Assembly (NCBI GenBank): GCA_964448045.1
Contig: CAYUVF010000012.1
Location: 19,324-83,323 of the forward strand
Direction: 5' to 3'
DNA from: CAYUVF01 sp964448045
Lineage (GTDB): Bacteria; Bacteroidota; Rhodothermia; Rhodothermales; Salinibacteraceae
Length of the DNA stretch: 64,000 bases
Part shown: positions 17,880 through 28,416 of the stretch, piece after piece
Layout: every line of letters starts with the position of its first letter
Position numbering within the stretch: position 1 is the first letter of the stretch
Position numbers and translations under genes: made by a program
Notes under the pieces: generated by a model
Seen by the model: the letters and a program-made list of their open reading frames with translations, nothing else
Databases searched by the model: none
What the model was told of the DNA's origin: nothing

Positions 17880-20800
17880 CTACACGCCCATGACCTCGAA
17901 CGACGACCCGGTCACAGGATCTTTCTCGACCTCGATGCGCACCGGGAACGCTTGCTTGAGCCGCTCCAGATGGGTGATCACCAAGATCTTAGCAAAGTCG
18001 TCCTGGATTGTGTTGATGGACTCGACCAATCGCTGGATACCGTCCATGTCCTGCGTGCCGAAGCCCTCATCGATGACCAGCGTGCGAATTCGAACGCCGC
18101 TGCGCTCGGCCAGCAGCTGCGCCAGCGCGATGCGCAGGGCGAAGTTCACCCGAAAGCTCTCCCCGCCCGAGAACGTCTCGTACGGCCGGGGTACGCCCTG
18201 CTCGTCGGTGATGATAATTTCCAATGTTTCCTTTGTCCCGCCCGTCTTCTTGTCCTTCAGCGTCTCGAGCTGGATGTGCATCTTTCCATCGGTCAGCCGG
18301 TCGAGTAGCCGATTGGCCCGCTCCTCGATCTCGGGGAGCGTTTCTTCAATGATGAGCGAGGGGATGCCGTGCTTTCCGAAGGCTTTGCGCAGGTGCTTGT
18401 ACAGGTTGCGGTTGGACTGCGCCTCGCGCTTGGCCAACCGCGCCTCCTTGAGCGCCTCCCGATCTCGTTCCGCCTGATTGAGTCGCTCATTTAGTTCTCC
18501 TCGCCGCTGTTGAAGTTCGGTCAGCTCCTGCTCCACTTCGGCAACCGCGTCGGCTTTCGCTTTGACTTTCGCTTGGATCTGATCCTGCTGGTCGAGCCGC
18601 TCCTGCAGTTCCTCCAGCGCCTGCTTTTGGTCGGCTTTTTCCTGCTGCGCCGCATCGATGCGAGAGCGAACCCGCTTGAGTTGCTGCTCCCAGTCCTCCC
18701 GGTTCTGCTGTGCGTTGACGAGATCGTTCATATCCGATCCCGCAGCGCTCAACTCCTTCAGCCGAGCGCGCACCGCATCGAACCGCTCCGGGTCGAACTC
18801 AATACGGTCCAGCTGCTGCTTCAACCGCGCCTTTTGCTGCTGTAACTGCTGGACCTTCTGACCAGACTCCAACTCCGCCCGGAGCGCCTCCGCGCGCTTT
18901 TTGTTGTGCTCGAGTTTTTTCTCCAACTGCTCCTTACGGCCCGAGTACTCCTCCAGCTCCTTAAGCCGCTCTTCGTAGCGTTGGAGCTGTGACGCCCGAT
19001 CGCGCACCTTCTCGTAGGTCGTCTCGTCAAAGCCCAGCTCGGCCCGGCGCTGCTTGAGGGCCTGGCGGCGCTTCCGCGGCATAGCCCCAAAGCGCCCGTT
19101 CTCGAGCACGGATTGCAGATGCTCAGCCTGCTTCTGGAGCGCCTCAACCTTTTGATGCGCATCCTTCAGCGAGCGGAGTTTTTCCCGAGCCGTTGCCAAC
19201 TGCTCTGGCACTTCGGCGAGCTCGGTGCGCTGCTCCTGCAGCTTCTTGTACTTCGTCCGGAGCGCCTCCCGCTGATTGCGCCGCTGCTCCAACCACGCCT
19301 CCCCCGCTCGTATCCGCTGCTGGAGCGACTCAATCCGCTCGCGATACGACGCCTGGACCTCAGCTCGATGGCTGTCGGTCAGTTCAGACCCGCAGGTGGG
19401 ACAGCTTCCCGCCTCCGCATCTTGCAAGCGGCCCAGATCGGCCTGCTCGCGCTCCAGTTCGTTACGCCACGCCTCCAACTCTCCGGCGCGCTCGTTGATC
19501 GCCTTGTTGAGGTCGACGCCCTCCTGTCGCGTCGCGTCCAACGCGGTAGCCAACTGCTCTCGTCGCTCGACGCCCCCCTGCAACCGCTTGACCTGCGCTT
19601 CCAATACGCTCTTCTTTTGATCCACCTCCTGCGCCTGCTCAATTTGCTCTTGCACACTGGTCCATTGCGCCTTCAACTTCTCGCGCTGGCCCACAAGTTC
19701 TTGATCAATCGACGCAATCCGCTGGTTGATCGCGTCGCGCTGCTCTCGATGCTTCTTGAGGGTCTGCAAGCGCTCCTTCGCCGTCCGCGCTGCCGCCAAC
19801 TCCTCCTGGACCGAGGCGCGCTGCGACAGCTTAGCTGTGCAGGTCTGAAGCTCTTTCTGATGCGATTTACGCTCCACCTCCAACCGGTTTAGTTCCTTTT
19901 CGAGTTCGGTGCGGTGATGCTGTAGCTCCGCCTTCGTCTGCTCGATCTGCTTTTCGAGCCCGCGGTGCAGATCCCGCTTTTCATCCAGTTCGTCCCGCTC
20001 GGCTTGCAACGCTTCGTAGCGCTCGTAACGCTGCTGGATGGCGTCTTTCCGATCGAGCAGCGCCTTGGCGTCGTCGATGCGCTGCTGCAACTGTTTGGCA
20101 TCCTCCCGATACTGCACGATCCGATCCTCGAGCTTGCGGAGGCGCTCCTGCACCGACGCGGCCTCGCGCGCCTTTGCTTCCAGATCGGCCTTCTTTTCCG
20201 TGAGCGCTTGCTGCTCGGCCCGCAGCGTGTCCAGCGCATCCTGTTTCTTCGCGATGGCGGCTTCGACTTCGTCTCGCTGTTCGTTCCATTCCGGCACATC
20301 GGCGAGTTGTGCCTCTAGCCGCTCGATGTCCGATTCGGCATCCTGCTGGTTGTGCTTGGCCTCCCGCCAGCGGTCGCGCGCCATGCCCGCCAGGTCTTCG
20401 TATTTGCTGAGATTCAGGATGCTGGCGAGGATCTGCTTTCGCTCGCTCGGGCGCTTCTGGGTAAACTCATCTGAGCGGCCCTGAAGCAGAAATGCCGAGT
20501 TGATGAAGGTGTCGTAGTCCAGCCCAAGCGTATCATCGATGATAGATTGCGTCTCGCGCTGCGTGCTGCCCGTAAGCGGCCGATAGGCGTCGGCATCGGG
20601 AGCGTAGAGGTGAAACTCGAGGTCGGACTGCGTGGTCTTGCCCGTCTTGGACCGGGTAAAGGTCCGCGTGGCGCGGTAGCGGTCGCCTTCGATGTCGAAG
20701 ACGAAGCTGACCTCCATGTGCCGTGTCCCGATACGAATTAATTCATCGTCAGGCTTGCGCTTGCCGCTCGACTTCCGGGCTTCCCCCCAAATCGCCCACG

Positions 20801-20939
20801 TCATCGCATCCAGCAGCGCGGACTTCCCCTGCCCGTTCTTCCCCGATAAGCAGGCGACCTGAAATTCGCGAAAGTCCAACGGCGGGGCATCCGTGCCATA
20901 GCTGAGAAAATTCTGAAGCTGTAGTTTGACGGGAACCAT
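17880..20939 (-). CDS. sbcC: SbcC/Rad50-type nuclease ATPase subunit
   Basis: The 1019-residue SMC-like protein has split ATPase ends and a long coiled coil. The Walker A motif GKNGQGKS is at residues 33-40. A zinc hook CPTCG with Cys513 and Cys516 lies at the exact centre. The ABC signature FSGGES begins at 923, and Walker B (LVIDEGFGTQD) follows near 955. It should work with the SbcD nuclease to open hairpin and blocked DNA ends. No SbcD-like gene is adjacent, which is unusual since the two are normally an operon. The start ATG lies 167 bases from the divergent R2lox gene. Confidence 0.93.
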   Translation of the reverse strand: MVPVKLQLQNFLSYGTDAPPLDFREFQVACLSGKNGQGKSALLDAMTWAIWGEARKSSGKRKPDDELIRIGTRHMEVSFVFDIEGDRYRATRTFTRSKTGKTTQSDLEFHLYAPDADAYRPLTGSTQRETQSIIDDTLGLDYDTFINSAFLLQGRSDEFTQKRPSERKQILASILNLSKYEDLAGMARDRWREAKHNQQDAESDIERLEAQLADVPEWNEQRDEVEAAIAKKQDALDTLRAEQQALTEKKADLEAKAREAASVQERLRKLEDRIVQYREDAKQLQQRIDDAKALLDRKDAIQQRYERYEALQAERDELDEKRDLHRGLEKQIEQTKAELQHHRTELEKELNRLEVERKSHQKELQTCTAKLSQRASVQEELAAARTAKERLQTLKKHREQRDAINQRIASIDQELVGQREKLKAQWTSVQEQIEQAQEVDQKKSVLEAQVKRLQGGVERREQLATALDATRQEGVDLNKAINERAGELEAWRNELEREQADLGRLQDAEAGSCPTCGSELTDSHRAEVQASYRERIESLQQRIRAGEAWLEQRRNQREALRTKYKKLQEQRTELAEVPEQLATAREKLRSLKDAHQKVEALQKQAEHLQSVLENGRFGAMPRKRRQALKQRRAELGFDETTYEKVRDRASQLQRYEERLKELEEYSGRKEQLEKKLEHNKKRAEALRAELESGQKVQQLQQQKARLKQQLDRIEFDPERFDAVRARLKELSAAGSDMNDLVNAQQNREDWEQQLKRVRSRIDAAQQEKADQKQALEELQERLDQQDQIQAKVKAKADAVAEVEQELTELQQRRGELNERLNQAERDREALKEARLAKREAQSNRNLYKHLRKAFGKHGIPSLIIEETLPEIEERANRLLDRLTDGKMHIQLETLKDKKTGGTKETLEIIITDEQGVPRPYETFSGGESFRVNFALRIALAQLLAERSGVRIRTLVIDEGFGTQDMDGIQRLVESINTIQDDFAKILVITHLERLKQAFPVRIEVEKDPVTGSSFEVMGV

Positions 20940-21106
20940 GCGGGGACCGATACTTCACAATTGGACATGTGCAAGCCGTGTAACGAGAGGACCCGACGTT
21001 CGGATCCGGGCGCGCTGCCACCTCGACCTGCTGTAATTTATCCCCACGCTCGTTACCTTTTCACAACCGCGCCGCGCCGATTCCCTCGCCAAATCCGCTG
21101 ATCTCG

Positions 21107-22051
21107 ATGACCCGCTCTCGCACATCGTTCAAAACGGCCCGTGAAGGACTCGATTATGATCTCGTCCCGATGGCCCTCTGGCGCAAAGCCAAAAAACTGG
21201 GTACCTGGAATCCGTCTGACATCGATTTTACGCGCGACTCGACCGATTGGCCCCAGTTGGCCGATGACCAGCAAGACCTGCTTCTGCGGTTGACGGCCCA
21301 ATTTCAGGGCGGTGAGGAATCGGTCACGACCGATCTGCTTCCTCTGCTCCACCTCGTCGCCGATGCGGGGCGCATCGAAGAGGAAATGTTTCTGACCTCC
21401 TACCTCTGGGAAGAAGCCAAACATGTGGAGGGCTTCGACCGGTTTCTGCGGCAGGTGACGCAAACCTCCGAACCGCTGGAGCACTACTTCACCCCGGCCT
21501 ACCAGATGCTCTTCTTCGAGGAACTGCCCACGGCCATGAACCGGCTCCGCACCGATCCAAGTCCGGTGGACATTGCCGAGGCAGCTGTTACGTATCAGAT
21601 GATCGTCGAGGGCGTGCTTGCCGAGACCGGGTACGCAGCCTACTACCGGGTGCTCGAACAGCACGAGATTCTTCCGGGGATGCAGACGTTCGTCCGCCAC
21701 GTCCAGCGCGATGAATCACGGCACATTGCCTATGGCGTCTTCCTGCTTTCTCGGCTCGTGGCCGAACACGGAGATACGGTGTGGGACGCCATCGACGACC
21801 GCATGTCGACCCTGCTGCCGCTGGTCATCAACCACATCGAGCAGACGCTTGCCCCCTACGGCGAGGCGATTCCGTTTGGTATCGAAGCCAATGACTTTGT
21901 AGAGATTGGCATGAGCCAGTTCCAAAAACGCTTTAACCGAATCGAGCAAGCACGAGGCGCATCGTTGGATTCAATCTATTACGGATCGTCGTCAGCCGAA
22001 TCCAACACGTCCGCCACTGGAACCACCTCAGCGTCGCTCCCCAACCAGTAG
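21107..22051 (+). CDS. R2-like ligand-binding oxidase (R2lox)
   Basis: This ferritin-like protein of 314 residues resembles ribonucleotide reductase R2 but belongs to the R2lox group, which binds a Mn/Fe cofactor and a long-chain lipid ligand. All metal ligands are in place: Glu70, Glu103, His106, Glu168, Glu203 and His206. The Val73 and Tyr163 pair that forms the unusual ether crosslink in characterised members is also conserved. No large RNR subunit is nearby, supporting an oxidase rather than RNR role. The C-terminal tail (about residues 295-314) is Ser/Thr-rich and family-atypical. The physiological substrate is not known for this group. Confidence 0.9.
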   Translation: MTRSRTSFKTAREGLDYDLVPMALWRKAKKLGTWNPSDIDFTRDSTDWPQLADDQQDLLLRLTAQFQGGEESVTTDLLPLLHLVADAGRIEEEMFLTSYLWEEAKHVEGFDRFLRQVTQTSEPLEHYFTPAYQMLFFEELPTAMNRLRTDPSPVDIAEAAVTYQMIVEGVLAETGYAAYYRVLEQHEILPGMQTFVRHVQRDESRHIAYGVFLLSRLVAEHGDTVWDAIDDRMSTLLPLVINHIEQTLAPYGEAIPFGIEANDFVEIGMSQFQKRFNRIEQARGASLDSIYYGSSSAESNTSATGTTSASLPNQ

Positions 22052-22084
22052 CCTCCTGACGGGTCATCGATCAGCACCCAGTAA

Positions 22085-22624
22085 TCAGCTCTCGGTAACG
22101 GGTTGCCGACGCTCAAAATAGGCCGGCAGGGCTCCAAGGGGACCAATCTGACGGGCGGCACTCCAGAGTTCGGGCACGCACTGCGCCACGGGGCGATAAA
22201 GCCATGCACCCGAGCGATAGCTCGGCGACGGCCGGTCCACCTGCCCCAAGGCCGTAAAGGCCGTACTCATCAGCAGAAGCGTAAGGATTGCACCGACGGC
22301 GCCTCCGAGGGCACGGTGGAGGGTGGGCACTTCCGCTTCGACCGCCTGCGAATCGGTCAAGATGCGACTGAGCGCGTGCAAGAGGGAAAAGCCAAAGACA
22401 AAGATGAGGCAGAAGCTCACCACCAGCGCCTCGGCATCGTTGGGGGCTGTGCGAAAGCCGGCAAACAGACTGCTGATCGGATGCATCATTCCCAGCGCCA
22501 CGGCAAACGCCACGAAGGCCGCCCCCAGATCGAGAATCTGCTGCGTGTGGCCGGTAACGACGCCGCGGATGACGCCTCCCAGAAACACAACGATGATGAT
22601 AAGATCGAGTCCATGCACGTCCAT
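22085..22624 (-). CDS. CvpA-family membrane protein (copy 1)
   Basis: The 179-residue protein carries the CvpA plan: an opening DLIIIVVFLGGVIRG motif and four membrane helices (about residues 7-24, 30-50, 64-84 and 100-122), followed by a short soluble tail. CvpA homologues have been linked to envelope stress and colicin V export, but the mechanism is unsettled. The next gene upstream on this strand is a second CvpA paralogue. They share a distinctive YRPVAQ segment before the tail, which points to tandem duplication. Confidence 0.85.
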   Translation of the reverse strand: MDVHGLDLIIIVVFLGGVIRGVVTGHTQQILDLGAAFVAFAVALGMMHPISSLFAGFRTAPNDAEALVVSFCLIFVFGFSLLHALSRILTDSQAVEAEVPTLHRALGGAVGAILTLLLMSTAFTALGQVDRPSPSYRSGAWLYRPVAQCVPELWSAARQIGPLGALPAYFERRQPVTES

Positions 22625-22713
22625 GACATCCCCTGCAAGTTGCTGATCCGTCTGATGTCCCCGCTCCAGTCGGGACCCAGCTTGAGCGCAAAGGAAGTGC
22701 CGAACCCGAGCGG

Positions 22714-23262
22714 CTACTGCGACGCGGCGGGGAGCTCCGCTTCGATGCGCCGCCCAAACTGCTCGGAGAGTTGCTTCAGATCGGGAACGTGGCGGGACGC
22801 AACCTCCCAGGTTTCGGGGAGCACCTGAGCCACGGGGCGATACAGGGCCGACTCCTGCTTGACCTCGGGGGAGGGGAAGCCAATCTCGGTTAGCACCAAG
22901 AAGGAGATACTCAGTAAAATAGCCGCTTTGAAGCCGCCGACCGCGCTGCCAAACACCCGGTTTACGATACTGAGCTTCAACACATCGAGCAGATGCTCGA
23001 TGAGCCGTCCAATCAAGTAGAAGAGCGCCTGCACGGCCAGAAAGACGATTAGGAAGCCGAGCACAGGGGCAGCAGATTCGGCGATGCCAAGACTCTGCAC
23101 AGCCAGATCACCCACGCGCCGCATGAGCTGCACCGCCAACGCAAAAGCCGCCACGACGCCGATGAGGCTGGTGACTTGCCTGACAGCGCCAAGCGTAAAC
23201 CCACGAGCAAGCCCTCCGGCAACGGCCAGCACAATGACGATGTCGAGGACGTTTAAAGTCAT
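22714..23262 (-). CDS. CvpA-family membrane protein (copy 2)
   Basis: This 182-residue paralogue of the downstream gene has the CvpA opening LDIVIVLAVAGGLARG and a long hydrophobic core with about four helices. A helical soluble tail follows the shared YRPVAQ motif. The ATG at 23262 is preferred to a TTG at 23280. It starts 40 bases after the YqeY gene ends on the same strand, so YqeY, CvpA-2 and CvpA-1 may form one transcript. The tail ends in an amphipathic helix (DLKQLSEQFGRRIEAEL). Confidence 0.85.
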   Translation of the reverse strand: MTLNVLDIVIVLAVAGGLARGFTLGAVRQVTSLIGVVAAFALAVQLMRRVGDLAVQSLGIAESAAPVLGFLIVFLAVQALFYLIGRLIEHLLDVLKLSIVNRVFGSAVGGFKAAILLSISFLVLTEIGFPSPEVKQESALYRPVAQVLPETWEVASRHVPDLKQLSEQFGRRIEAELPAASQ

Positions 23263-23301
23263 GGCAGCCGGTCGGTTCAAGTCAACATGTGGGACGCGTC
23301 C

Positions 23302-23754
23302 CTACCGGAGAATATCTTCGACGATCTCGCGGACACGGTTCCCATCGGCACGGCCGCGGAGCTGACTCATGGCAGGACCCATCACCCGGCCCATGTCTGC
23401 CATAGACGTGGCCCCTACGTCGTCGACGATCGACTGTATAATATCGCGCAACTCGTCGTCCGTCAAGGGTTGGGGCAGGTACTCGTTGATTACGGCGAGC
23501 TCATCCCGCTCTTTCTGGGCCAATTCATCGCGCCCAGCGGCCTCGTACTGCTCGATGGACTCTTCCCGCTGCTTGGCAGCTTTGCGCAATATGGCGAGTT
23601 CTTTCTGTTCGGAGAGCTCGCCATCGCCGTGGCCTCGTTGTTCAATTTCTGCATTCATCAGCGCAGCGCGGAGCGAGCGCAGCGTCCGGCGGCGTACATC
23701 ATCTCTCGCGCGCATGGCATCTTTAAGGTCCGATGCAATCTGGTCTTTTAGCAT
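23302..23754 (-). CDS. yqeY: GatB/YqeY domain protein
   Basis: This 150-residue protein is the stand-alone YqeY form of the tRNA-binding tail domain found in GatB of the Glu-tRNA(Gln) amidotransferase. Signature stretches are AMRARDDVRRRTLRSLRAAL, INEYLPQPL and MGRVMGPAMSQLRGRADGN. It is thought to assist tRNA-related work, but its role alone is not settled. It is 60 bases downstream of the ptsI stop on the same strand and 40 bases before the CvpA pair. Confidence 0.92.
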   Translation of the reverse strand: MLKDQIASDLKDAMRARDDVRRRTLRSLRAALMNAEIEQRGHGDGELSEQKELAILRKAAKQREESIEQYEAAGRDELAQKERDELAVINEYLPQPLTDDELRDIIQSIVDDVGATSMADMGRVMGPAMSQLRGRADGNRVREIVEDILR

Positions 23755-23814
23755 GAGTCTCTGGATTGAACAGGGAAAATCGAAACGTCGGATAAAACGG
23801 GATTGGAATACAGG

Positions 23815-25653
<1,839 letters not shown>

Positions 25654-25800
25654 AAAGCGAAAAGAGATGGAACTGAGGCAATCGCGAAGCGGCGGAACCA
25701 CCGCGGTATCGGGATCGGATTAGCGTACGACTAAGCCTCTGCGCCGTTCGCCGCCCTCCTGCATCAACACGGGGATACCGTGCCCCCCAATCGCCACGAT

Positions 25801-26067
25801 TTACTCCTCGCCGAATCCGCCCTGAAAAAGATCGACCAGCGCGTCAGCCGCTTCTTTCTCGTCGTCTCCTTCGAGCACCAGCGTAAGCTCGGCGCCCTGC
25901 TCGGCCGCCAGCGTCATCACTCCAATCACGCTCTTACCGTTGATCTCGTAGTTGTCCTTCTGGATGTACACATCCGAATCGAACTTAGACGCCGTGCGCA
26001 CAATCATCGACGCCGGGCGCGTGTGCAAACCGGCTTGATTGTTGACCGTGACCGTCCGCGTGATCAT
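25801..26067 (-). CDS. ptsH: phosphocarrier protein HPr
   Basis: The 88-residue protein has the two conserved HPr sites: His15 in AGLHTRPAS, phosphorylated by enzyme I, and Ser46 in NGKSVIGV, the target of HPr kinase/phosphorylase. Both sites being intact fits a carbon-sensing role even if sugar uptake does not use PTS. The ptsI gene follows on the same strand after about 150 bases. Confidence 0.95.
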   Translation of the reverse strand: MITRTVTVNNQAGLHTRPASMIVRTASKFDSDVYIQKDNYEINGKSVIGVMTLAAEQGAELTLVLEGDDEKEAADALVDLFQGGFGEE

Positions 26068-26091
26068 GGCGGCACTCTCGTGTGTGCGAGA

Positions 26092-26114
26092 TACACTAAT
26101 AGAGGTACACTAAT
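26092..26114. repeat. short direct repeat TACACTAAT
   Basis: Two exact copies of TACACTAAT (26092-26100 and 26106-26114) lie between the polyprenyl synthase stop and the HPr start. The second copy spans the synthase stop codon. It could be a binding site for a regulator of ptsH or simply chance. Confidence 0.25.
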
Positions 26115-27105
26115 GAAGACGAGCCTGCATCTGGTTGATCAACCAACGCAGCGTCTCGCGCGCCGATCCCGAGGGTAAGGAACTGAGTTCCTGTTTGGCG
26201 GCTTCACTGTGCCTATCGACCGCGGCGCGCGCTTCGTCAAAGATACCGAGGCGATCCATCCGCGTGCGGGCCTCGGGGATGTCATCGGGCGGCAGACCGC
26301 CTTCATTGACGATGCGTGCAAACCAGGCGTGCTCGGCGCCCTCGGCACGTTCGAGGGCGCGCAAGACGATGAATGTTTTCTTCCCCTCGACCAGATCGCC
26401 GCCAACGGCCTTGCCCCAGTTATCAGTATCGGCCGTTAGATCGAGTAGATCATCCTGGATCTGGAAGGCGCGGCCCACGTGGCACCCCAACTGCTGCAGA
26501 TGCGTCCGCTGCTCCATCGTCGCCCCGCCGATGATGCCGCCCAGTTCGAAGGCCGCTTCAAGCAGAGCGCTCGTTTTGCAGTCAATCATGTCCAGGTACT
26601 CATCGACCGTCACATCGGCGCGTTCCTCGAATGCTTTATCGAGCGCCTGGCCACGGCAGAGGCGCTCCACCATCGTGTGATACACCTGCATCATCTCGCG
26701 GAGATCGGCCTCCTTCACCTGCGCGAGCAAATCGTACGACAACGCAAACAACAGGTCGCCCGTGAGGATGGCTGTGCCCTCGTCCCACTCGACGTGTACG
26801 GTGGGTTGGCCGCGTCGGGCATCGGCGTTGTCCATGATGTCGTCATGGACCAGCGTAAAGTTATGAAACACCTCCACGGCCAGCGAGGCGGGCAGGGCTG
26901 TTTCAGGAGAGGTACCGAAGGCGTCGGCGGTGAGCAGCAGCAGGATGGGCCGGATGCGCTTGCCCTGACTGGCGAGCACATAGCGCACCGGATCGTACAG
27001 CACGGGGGGCTCGGCATTTGTCGCGAGATTGGGCAGCGCCTGGTTCACTTGCTCACGCAACTGCTCTACCCGAGCAGCGGCCTTGGGTGTCGTCGTAACG
27101 GTCAT
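26110..27105 (-). CDS. polyprenyl (geranylgeranyl/farnesyl-type) diphosphate synthase
   Basis: This trans-prenyltransferase of 331 residues condenses isopentenyl diphosphate with allylic diphosphates. The first Asp-rich motif DDIMD is at residues 88-92, with ADARRGQPTVH after it. The second motif appears as FQIQDDLLD, followed by GKAVGGDLVEGKKT. Product length cannot be read safely. It could supply geranylgeranyl diphosphate for the carotenoid genes at 60.8-62.7 kb. The ATG at 27105 is preferred over one at 27132. The gene lies 27 bases after adk on the same strand. Confidence 0.9.
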   Translation of the reverse strand: MTVTTTPKAAARVEQLREQVNQALPNLATNAEPPVLYDPVRYVLASQGKRIRPILLLLTADAFGTSPETALPASLAVEVFHNFTLVHDDIMDNADARRGQPTVHVEWDEGTAILTGDLLFALSYDLLAQVKEADLREMMQVYHTMVERLCRGQALDKAFEERADVTVDEYLDMIDCKTSALLEAAFELGGIIGGATMEQRTHLQQLGCHVGRAFQIQDDLLDLTADTDNWGKAVGGDLVEGKKTFIVLRALERAEGAEHAWFARIVNEGGLPPDDIPEARTRMDRLGIFDEARAAVDRHSEAAKQELSSLPSGSARETLRWLINQMQARLH

Positions 27106-27132
27106 GGGGCGTCTGGGAATTGAATCCGACAA

Positions 27133-27777
27133 CTAACCCCCGGATTCGAGCGCATCGAGGGCGTGTTTGATACGGCTATACACGTCGTCGAAGTCGCCGG
27201 TCCCCCGCACCGTGACGAAAAGATCACGCTTCTTGTAATAATTTTTGAGCGGTGCCGTCTCATCCCGGTAGACATGCAGGCGATTCCGAATAGTTTCGGG
27301 CTGGTCATCCGGCCGCTGAACGATCAGATCGGGATCGACGTCGTCGGGTGGGGGCTTGACATCGAGATGGTAGTTTTCGCCGGTCTCTTTGTGGACGCGC
27401 CGCTTCGACAGCCGGTCGACGATGACCTCATCGGGCACGTCCAGGCTGATGACGCCATCCAGCGGGGCATCATGCTCGTCGAGAAACGCCGTAAGCCATT
27501 CCGCCTGCTGGGTCGTGCGCGGATACCCGTCGAGCACGAAATCGTCGTAGCCCTCGGCTGCGATGGCCTCTTCGGCCAGCTTGCGCACCACCGCATCCGG
27601 CACGAGGTCCCCCCGTTCCACGTAGGCCTTAGCCTCCTGGCCAGCAGGCGTTTCGTTCGCCATGGCCTCCCGGATAATGTCGCCGGTCGAGATCTGCGTG
27701 AGCCCGCGGCGCTCTTCCAGCAGGGTGGCCTGAGATCCCTTGCCCGCACCAGGCGGACCAAAAATAATCAGTCGCAT
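27133..27777 (-). CDS. adk: adenylate kinase
   Basis: The 214-residue enzyme interconverts ATP plus AMP with two ADP. The P-loop GPPGAGKGSQ is at residues 7-16. The AMP-binding region (STGDIIREAM), the DGYPRTTQQAEWL segment and a long-form LID (KRRVHKETGENYH through QRPDDQPETI) are present. The LID has no zinc-binding cysteines. The start at 27777 gives the normal family N-terminus MRLIIFGPPG, and longer readings are spurious. The polyprenyl synthase follows after 27 bases. Confidence 0.96.
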   Translation of the reverse strand: MRLIIFGPPGAGKGSQATLLEERRGLTQISTGDIIREAMANETPAGQEAKAYVERGDLVPDAVVRKLAEEAIAAEGYDDFVLDGYPRTTQQAEWLTAFLDEHDAPLDGVISLDVPDEVIVDRLSKRRVHKETGENYHLDVKPPPDDVDPDLIVQRPDDQPETIRNRLHVYRDETAPLKNYYKKRDLFVTVRGTGDFDDVYSRIKHALDALESGG

Positions 27778-27835
27778 GATACCAGTAATTCGTTGATATT
27801 GAGATGCAGAAGAAAATCCGGGGGTACGGCGGCCT

Positions 27836-28375
27836 TCAATCTTCATCCAGGGCCGCCAGATCGGCAACGTCTTGTTCCAGATCCATCCCGCCGAGCAGGG
27901 CATTGAGCCCCTCGCGGACAAAAAGCGCCAGCGAGGTATCGAACACGATGTCGAATAAATTGCGGAACCAGCCGGGAGACGACCTGGCCTGCCCATTTGG
28001 AGTGTAGACGATCAGCGGCGTGCGCTGCTGAAGCGCCTGCTTGACTGCCGTGTCGACGTCCTCTCCCCCTGCAACGGCGTGGTTCACCTCGTCCCGGAGG
28101 GCGTCGATATACCGCTCGATGAGTGCCTTATGGGACCGGCTGAGGCGGCGCTTGCGACGACCGGCAACCCAGAAGCCAATCAGCAGTCCCACAGCGAGCG
28201 CTCCACCCGCGCTCAGGAGCGGACGCTTCTTCATCTCCTCCCAGAGTGAGGTCGGGGTATCCTCCACCTCGTCCCGCAAGACCTGCATACGCTCGGAGAT
28301 AGCCTCCGTTTTGCCCTGAAGCCGCGCTTCGATCTCAGCTTTCGACGGTCGCGATTCGTTCGACGAGTGATCCAT
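27836..28375 (-). CDS. YqjD/DUF883-like membrane-anchored protein
   Basis: The 179-residue protein starts with a charged helical region (residues 1-48), has one membrane helix (about 54-72), and continues with basic and helical segments. It resembles ElaB/YqjD-type proteins, which tether to the inner membrane in stationary phase. Its upstream neighbour is a YqjE-like holin-superfamily protein, matching the yqjD-yqjE pairing of enterobacteria, although here the order is reversed. The assignment is by architecture and neighbourhood, not by a clear motif. Confidence 0.5.
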   Translation of the reverse strand: MDHSSNESRPSKAEIEARLQGKTEAISERMQVLRDEVEDTPTSLWEEMKKRPLLSAGGALAVGLLIGFWVAGRRKRRLSRSHKALIERYIDALRDEVNHAVAGGEDVDTAVKQALQQRTPLIVYTPNGQARSSPGWFRNLFDIVFDTSLALFVREGLNALLGGMDLEQDVADLAALDED

Positions 28376-28416
28376 GCACCTATATCCAATCCCTGAACAG
28401 ACGTAACGGAAAGGGC

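Noticed and set aside
21107..22051. Class I ribonucleotide reductase small subunit.
   Set aside because: The large subunit is absent and the Val/Tyr crosslink residues and overall motifs point to R2lox.
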